Program-made: the position numbers and the translations under genes | Assembly: GCF_020085105.1 (NCBI RefSeq) | Contig: NC_058052.1 | Span: forward strand, 10,273,233-10,337,232 | Reading direction: 5' to 3' | Length of the DNA stretch: 64,000 nucleotides | Source of the DNA: Siniperca chuatsi | Taxonomy: Eukaryota; Chordata; Actinopteri; Centrarchiformes; Sinipercidae | Shown here: piece by piece, positions 54,643 through 64,000 of the stretch | Layout of the letters: the number at the start of each line of letters is the position of its first letter | Numbering within the stretch: the stretch's first letter is position 1 | Notes under the pieces: model-generated | The model's database searches: none | What the model was told of the DNA's origin: nothing | The model's input: the letters and a program-made list of their open reading frames with translations, nothing else

Positions 54643-57600
54643 TTACGCACACACATTGAATAAGGGGACTATCAGTATTTCAGCAGTGAAATATGCATGT
54701 AAAAATGATTAAGCTCCTTGCAGCTTTGCCAAAAAGAATGTAACCAGTGGAACATGACTCCACACCACTTCGGAGAATTTTCCCCTCTCAGAACATGAAA
54801 AGGTATAGCGCCTAAAACAGGCCTACACAGTTCATGTGCTCTAGTCCTATTAATGGTCTTAAGTGAGTGTAATGACATTCTTGGTCTTTTCATCGTCCCA
54901 TGTGAGGGAGGCGGTAGAGCAGTAAAGGTGGAGACTGTGACTGTGAAAAGTAAGCAGGCAGGCAGGAGCCATAAAAAGGGGAGGACAGTCTATGGGCTTA
55001 GGGAGGAAAGCCCAGCAAACCTCAGGGTGGGTATTAAGTATAGGGGTCGTCTATTCTGCAAGCAGCAACCGCTAACCTGCTAATCCTCACAGGACTTTCA
55101 GACTGTCCATTGGGAGTGGAAGCTGGTTTTCTTTGTGTATCTGTTTCAGCAGAAGACCTATCTGTGTGCTGCATTATGTTATTTGAAAGCAGAATTAAGC
55201 TGGATACCCTGGAGTGAGACGTGTGTATGTGCTGGAACACGTGCACATGCATGTTGTTGCATATAGAGAAAGGTGTCGGCAGGGTAGCATTGATGTCTGG
55301 GCCAAGAATAGGCGGATGGAGTGTGGTGCTATGTGTGGGATGGTATGGGAGGGGGATTGTGGGTATTGTATGAGGCGGTGTTTGAGCTGGTGCCAGTGTG
55401 AAATCACAGGGGCTTCCGCCAACAGACAGCAGTAAGAACAGCGTAACAGCCTCAGCTGTTGGCACTTCAAATGAGCCATCAACAGCTTTTAACATTCCAA
55501 GGTCCTCCAGTGCAAGTATATCTGAGTTATCTCTATGGGTTGGGTATATATGCTGTGTTGGATGCATATGTGTATATATATTACCCAGTGAACATGTCAG
55601 AGAGGGGCTTATCCCATGTCTTCTGCCAACATAAATCCAAAGCCATTTCTTCAAATCTCAGCTGCAGAGGCCAATTTCCAACCCCCAGCCCACCTCATTT
55701 TTTTACCCTGGCTACTTGAGACTTCATGATTAGCTCATAGTGATGTGATTTATTTATGTTTTTAGAGGGATGAACAGAGGGAACTTTTCCCACCAAACAT
55801 CTTGGCTCCGGACAAGCAGAATGGACATGCTAGACTTTAGAAACCCAGGGAAGGGGAGCTTGGGAGAGGCCTCTTGCATTCTCCCTGGTAGACCGTGTTG
55901 AACACACCCACATTTCTCAGAGTAATTACAGATTGAAAATGAGTGGATAATAGGTTCTCTGTGCTTTGAGGAATACATTTTTGTCATTTGATATGATATT
56001 GGAGTAAGGAAGCTGCTGGTTATGCTCTATGACAACAAGAGTGTCACAGTTGTCTTCATGAAGATGCCACTACTTTGCGGAAAACAAGCCCAGAAAGAAA
56101 ACTTATTTGTTTCAGACATGGCCCTCTTGGACAACACATCATGCTGTACAGACTGCTCAAGAGATTGTTTTCCAGACATTACCAATATACTTCTACTTTT
56201 TGCATTAGATTAGATTTTGTTTATTTAAACTGCTGATTGTATGCTATCTTGATTTTCAATTTCAGTCTTGGTCTAGTATTGTTTTACCTCAAGGGGATAT
56301 TGATTTTGTAGTCCATAATGGTGTATATATTTGTGTGTACCCGTATGTGTAGAGTGTAAACTGAGAAGGCCCATTTCACACAGATTTAGTTAACATGCCA
56401 TTTCAAACTGCCAAGCACATTACCAGATGTCTGACTCCTGCTATTAGTATTGATACAGCCACATTGATCTCCCCATGTGAGGCAGAGCTCGGGTAAAGTT
56501 TAGCCTGGTGTTTGAGAGTCTTCCTACCAGTCAGAGTCAGAGGAGCCCTGGCAAAGTAGTACCTAGGGTCAGTTTTAGCCCATGGCAGAGCTGGTTCCTT
56601 CTTCCTCTCCCTGCACAGGTGCCAGGGCTTAGGGGGAGGGAACACCTGCCAGCCTGTTTCCCCATGGCCACGGCAGGCTGGAGAGGCATTTTCCCAGGCT
56701 CCGCAGATGAATGGTCACTAATAGCCGTGGGAGAGGGCTTTGCGAGTGCTGCACAGTGTACCACTGACTCCTCTTGGCAGACCTATGAAGGGGGCTTAAG
56801 GCAGCCTGGCCATGGCCATTGCGGGAAAAGCACAAGTGTTGCTGGATAGCTTTACTGTTGGAGAATGTGTTTACGAATGACCATCTCCCTCCCAGTGAAG
56901 AATGCGGAGGATGTGTAGTGACTAAAAGGGAGATGGTTAAATTTTGCAATGCCCTGTCATAGATTTAGCTTTGTTTGGCTTCTCTGGCTCTTTGAAGGGC
57001 TACAGCCCCACACTAAAACAGTTTATCAAAAAACTATTCAGTCAAAATGTGACAGAGACTTTGTGTATACACAATGCACAAACATTTACATGTGCATTGG
57101 ATGTCCATTTTAGGAAGAAATAATACATGCCAACCTTTTGGCCTCCTACTGTGACAGTTCACAGCACTTTTCTGAAGACACAGAAGCATTTTTGTAGTGA
57201 AAACCTGTATTAACCCATGTTGTTTCTTCTCAGTGCTTCCACAGCTATTACTATTTATGTGTATATGAGTGGCTGTTATGTGGGGACTGGTCTGTAAATA
57301 GAGAGGCATGCATGTGGCAGAGTTACCTGCCCTGCTCTGTGTTACTGGGCGTGAGGCAGGCTGGGATTAAGGCGAGGGGTAAACGGAGACCTGTGACAGG
57401 AACAAAGGAATTCCAAGGCCCGGGCTGGAAATGGATCCAGAGTAGCCAGTCCAGGAAGCCTGCCCCTCTCCCAGCTTGCCCTCCCTCCTCTGGCCCCTGC
57501 TGGGCAACCCCCATCCCCCTGGTGCTTTGTGGTGTTGCTGTGGCTCTTTAAACCCTTCCTGTAAGCCCCTGGCCTTACTCAGCAGCAACACATAGAACTG

Positions 57601-58231
57601 TCTGATCCCCCCACCCCCATTATTGCACACACACACTTTCGTTCTTTGTCCTTTTTTTGTCCTTTGCATTGTTACGCATTTATGCACTCTCTCCTCTCCT
57701 CGCCTGTGCCCTCTGTGTCTGCTCTTCTCTGCTCTCCTTGTGTCGTCTCTTTATGTTTTCTCACTTCCTCTCCTTGTCCTTCTCCGCAGGGTCAGCTGCA
57801 GTCTCTTAGGACACAACCGCAATCCCCGCCATAGCTGTCACACCACACTCTTTTCCCATATAATTAGGGCCTGAGCCTGAGCCTGAGCACGGATCACATT
57901 CATGTGACTGTTCCCCTTTACCACAATCTGGTCTGGGAGATGGCACACACTCTCTCTTGAACTCATGCTAAGTGTTCAGCCTGACCAGAATGCCTTGTTT
58001 TAGGAATTACTGAAACGTTTCAGAGTATGTCGTTATTTTTCTCTGCTCTTTGCTTACTTTGAAAGAAACGGGCCTGTGTCATGTGCTCTTGTGAGCTCTG
58101 TGGTTTTTCCTTTGGACAGATGTCATTGTAGTGCTGTGTGCCAAATTTGCCTTGTGTTGTCAGGAAAGGCCAGTCTAGGATCGCCTTAACAACAGCAACA
58201 TAGTTTAATTGTAGACCTTAATGCTTTACAG

Positions 58232-58762
58232 CAAGGCTATTTAATTACAAATTCACTTGGTCCAGATTTTAAAACCAGGAAATGTAGATGGGCCAGACAT
58301 TTTCAGCAGCCTATTCAAAACTTTTTTTTTTGTTTTTGTTTTTGGTAATGACAAATTTGAAATAAATGCAAATGAATATAAAAAAACAAACAAAATAGCA
58401 GGCTTTTGGAGATGGTGGTAAAATAAACAAACACTTGCCAGTCCAGGCAGGGTTAAACTGACGGTTTTCATTGTCAAATTTACGTTTCAGAATTGTCAAA
58501 GACATATTTACAGTTGAGCATGTCCCTAATTGTGGCTGTCAATAGCCAGATGTTTTGAAAAGCTACTAAGCGTGGTCGCAACTCACATGAGAAAATGTTG
58601 ATTCGTGAAAGATATGATTAGCGGTGTCGCTACATCCGTAAACATCTTGCCCGATCGGTACTGCGCATGTGGAACTCTCAACAGAGATGAGAAGGAAGCG
58701 AGATTGCTCACTCATTAGCTACTTCCCTACGTGGCCCGCGGGCTGCCAGTTGAATTGGCCTG
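58232..58762. mobile_element. Non-autonomous hAT element
   Basis: Bounded by an exact 8-base duplication CTTTACAG (58224-58231 and 58763-58770). The left end CAAGGCTATTTAATT pairs with the complement of the right end, CAGGCCAATTCAACT (10 of 15). The right part contains the GTGGCCCGCGGGCTGCCAG block. An 8-base duplication and CA(A/G)GG-like ends indicate hAT. It is 531 bases with no transposase. Confidence 0.75.
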
Positions 58763-62005
<3,243 letters not shown>

Positions 62006-63248
62006 TACAGTGGAGTCCATAAGAATTTGGATAGTGACACATTTTTGTTGTTGTTGTGAGTGGCCATGTCAATCACCTGACCCCAATCTAACATGTATTT
62101 CACTTGCTGAAGATCAGACTTCAAAAGCCCCGCAAACAACCACAAACTGAAGATGGTTGCATTAGAGGCCTGGAAAAACACCATTAGGGAACAGGTTCAT
62201 ACAAAGTCTTGAAAGTTTGGAAAATGCTTAATTTTAACTGTTATGTTTTCAAGGTTAGGAATAGAATTCGAATATACTCCTTGAAAAATGCTTGATTTTC
62301 AACATAATCTGGTGTTTCATCTACACAATCACTGATGTAAACCAAATACCATCCCGTCATCATATTTGTTTGTTGTCTCCTGGCGTCGCAGAGCAGACCG
62401 GAGCCAAATTGATTGAAATGGGTGTCGAAATGTAAAGGGGGCGTTTTTACGTTCCACTCCTCGTCTGGTGATGGGGACGACCATCTGCTCTCAGAATGTG
62501 TGCGCGTCCTCTGACCTTTGATGTTGTGCATGCATGAACATTGAAGGTAGCTAGATAACTATAGTACCTGCTCATCAGCTACTAGAGAACAGGTGGATTT
62601 TGTTATCGCATTAGCAACATATCAGGCTGTCATTTTAATGACAATTGGCTGGCTAACGAAAAATATAAAAAATGGCTTCAGAGGGGAACCACATTCATTG
62701 ATAGCTAGATAAGTCCTCTGTTGATCCTGCATGCTGGAAATTAGCAAGCATTAAATAATCATGATCAAAACATACAATCAAAGTTAATATGAACAGCTGG
62801 TAAAATAAACAAAGTGACAATGCATTGATTACTGTGGGTATAAAGGAATTCTATAAACTTTATTTTCCACAGTTGCATTTATAGTAACAATTTAGATGTG
62901 ATAATAAAGGCTTCAAGAGTCTGTACATTTTTGGTTTAGGTACCTTGAAAGTGCTCGAAAAGTGCTTGAATTTTACTCTTAAAAAGTTGTACGAACCCTG
63001 AGGGAAGTTACCAAGCTGATGTCAGTGGCCTATACCCTTTTGGCACTACAAAGAATTTGCAACCAAAGTACTAAAATTTTACTTTATGTAAGTTTCTGTT
63101 CATTTTTTCAATTGCATTATAGATACATAGGTCTACAAGTACTACACTATGAATGAAACATTAAAGCTTGCAAATCCAATGTGATGTGGTACAGAGCCAA
63201 TACGACAAAAAATGTGTCATTGTTATTATACTTACAGACTGTGCTGTA
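62006..63248. mobile_element. Tc1/mariner remnant, interrupted by a hAT element
   Basis: The left end TACAGTGGAGTCCATAAG..GTGACACATTTTTGTTG matches the complement of the right end, TACAGCACAGTC..AATGACACATTTTTTGTCG. Inside, ACCCCAATCTAACATG..TTTCACTTGCTGAAGATCAG is a shortened piece of a Tc1-like transposase 3' part, and GCTGATGTCAGTGG at 63014-63027 continues it after the interruption. Most of the transposase is gone, leaving about 430 bases. Positions 62192-63000 belong to a later insertion. Confidence 0.8.
62192..63000. mobile_element. hAT-type element nested in the Tc1/mariner remnant
   Basis: The left end CAGGTTCATACAAAGT pairs with the complement of the right end, CAGGGTTCGTACAACTT. 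The element is 809 bases, flanked by an exact 6-base duplication AGGGAA (62186-62191 and 63001-63006). Removing it and one duplication rejoins the Tc1 sequence in register. The 96-codon minus frame at 62241-62531 lies wholly inside; it shows no hAT transposase motif. Confidence 0.8.
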
Positions 63249-64000
63249 TTTATAGAGCTACAGTTATATAGTTACCTGAGCCCTTGGTTGACAAAACAAG
63301 ATGTAAAATGATTCCTATAAATCCCTAAAGCTGTAACATTGCCCCTCTATTGCATATCCCTCTTGCTGCAGGACAGGGATTCCTCAGAGCTAGGTAAAGG
63401 CTTTGAGTTGGTGTCCCTGTTGAGTCAGTCCCTGATTAGATGGTTAGAATTAAAAATAATGGGGCCGATCAACAATCACTGACCTAAAAAGCTGGTAAGA
63501 TGAGCTTCTTTCATATGAGAACTTACCACTTTGAAGTATCTTTGGAAATACCACTTCAATAGATTACAGTATATCATAAATATAGATTTACATGTTGTTA
63601 TTATTATTATTATTATTATTATCAAAGAATTTGGGAACACAAATAACTTTATTCTAAAACTAAAATGTAAATAAGGCTCTAGACAGTATCAACTGACACA
63701 TTATGAAGCTGATGCATAGCAAGTGCAACAAGCCTTATTTGATGCCAAGTCTCACAAAATAAATGCTTATTGCTGATAAATCTCCATTTTATTTCAGAGA
63801 TTAGAGATTTGTTTTTGTTCTGTCTCTGAGAGATTCTAATGTGTTTTTCACAAAGCTGTCCAACATTGTCTAATATGTGATTTTTGCTAGAGGCTAAATA
63901 TCTACTTAATAGCTTTTGAGGATCAGACTCATTCTCATAGGTGCTAAACTGACAACTGTGTTATAGCCTGTCACCTAGGTAATAATTTTACCCTATCATC
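63249..64000 (+). other. slx4ip: slx4ip intron 3, right edge
   Basis: No exon recognised. TGCTGCAG at 63365-63372 looks like an acceptor, but the frame after it does not match SLX4IP. A TTA microsatellite lies at 63596-63623. Confidence 0.5.
63596..63623. repeat. (TTA)n microsatellite
   Basis: About nine TTA units. Confidence 0.9.

Larger units (their letters stand above)
53211..58231 (+). other. slx4ip: slx4ip intron 3, left part
   Basis: No exon with a recognisable product. The frames here, including a 206-codon one at 55034-55654 (minus), have no known domain and overlap others on the opposite strand. It holds a CA run at 54622-54642 and a repeat fragment at 53365-53460. The three-fold GCCTGA around 57868-57890 is trivial. 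Confidence 0.55.

Noticed and set aside
55034-55654. Minus-strand 206-codon frame, one of the longest in the window
   Set aside because: No recognisable domain, low-complexity Pro/His/Thr content, overlapped by several frames on both strands, and inside an slx4ip intron.
62241-62531. Minus-strand 96-codon frame
   Set aside because: It is entirely inside the nested hAT element and shows no transposase or host domain.

Overview
The window is ray-finned fish DNA, most likely a percomorph teleost. It has vertebrate gene structures with GT..AG introns, teleost-sized genes, and several short interspersed DNA elements of kinds common in perch-like fish genomes. Six protein-coding genes can be read exon by exon. 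No bacterial, viral or retroviral gene was recognised.

Layout: (1) 579-6633, minus strand: a six-exon non-visual opsin of the neuropsin (Opn5-like) group, 414 aa. (2) 6634-22762: about 16 kb without a recognisable gene, holding several non-autonomous DNA transposons, including one nested pair. (3) 22763-25767, minus: spast (spastin), 16 compact exons, 478 aa, apparently without the N-terminal membrane hairpin. (4) 28698-34412, plus: memo1, nine exons, 297 aa, the same length as the human protein. (5) 38686-40749, plus: srd5a2 (steroid 5-alpha-reductase 2), five exons, 252 aa, behind a TATA box. (6) 41875-44652, minus: mkks (BBS6 chaperonin-like protein), four coding exons, 568 aa. (7) 46116 to beyond the right edge, plus: slx4ip, of which only the first three coding exons (81 aa) are present. 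The rest of the window is slx4ip intron carrying microsatellites and more nested DNA transposons.

The order spast-memo1-srd5a2 matches human chromosome 2p22-23, except that DPY30, which lies between MEMO1 and SPAST in humans, is not seen. The head-to-head pair mkks/slx4ip matches human chromosome 20p12. The window therefore spans a junction between two blocks that are on different human chromosomes, lying in the 1.1 kb between the convergent genes srd5a2 and mkks.

The genes do not form a pathway. They cover light sensing (opsin), microtubule severing (spast), iron binding and redox at the cell edge (memo1), androgen metabolism (srd5a2), BBSome assembly at the cilium base (mkks) and regulation of the SLX4-XPF nuclease (slx4ip). 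All exon boundaries were read by eye from splice sites and reading-frame phase and were not checked against transcripts.
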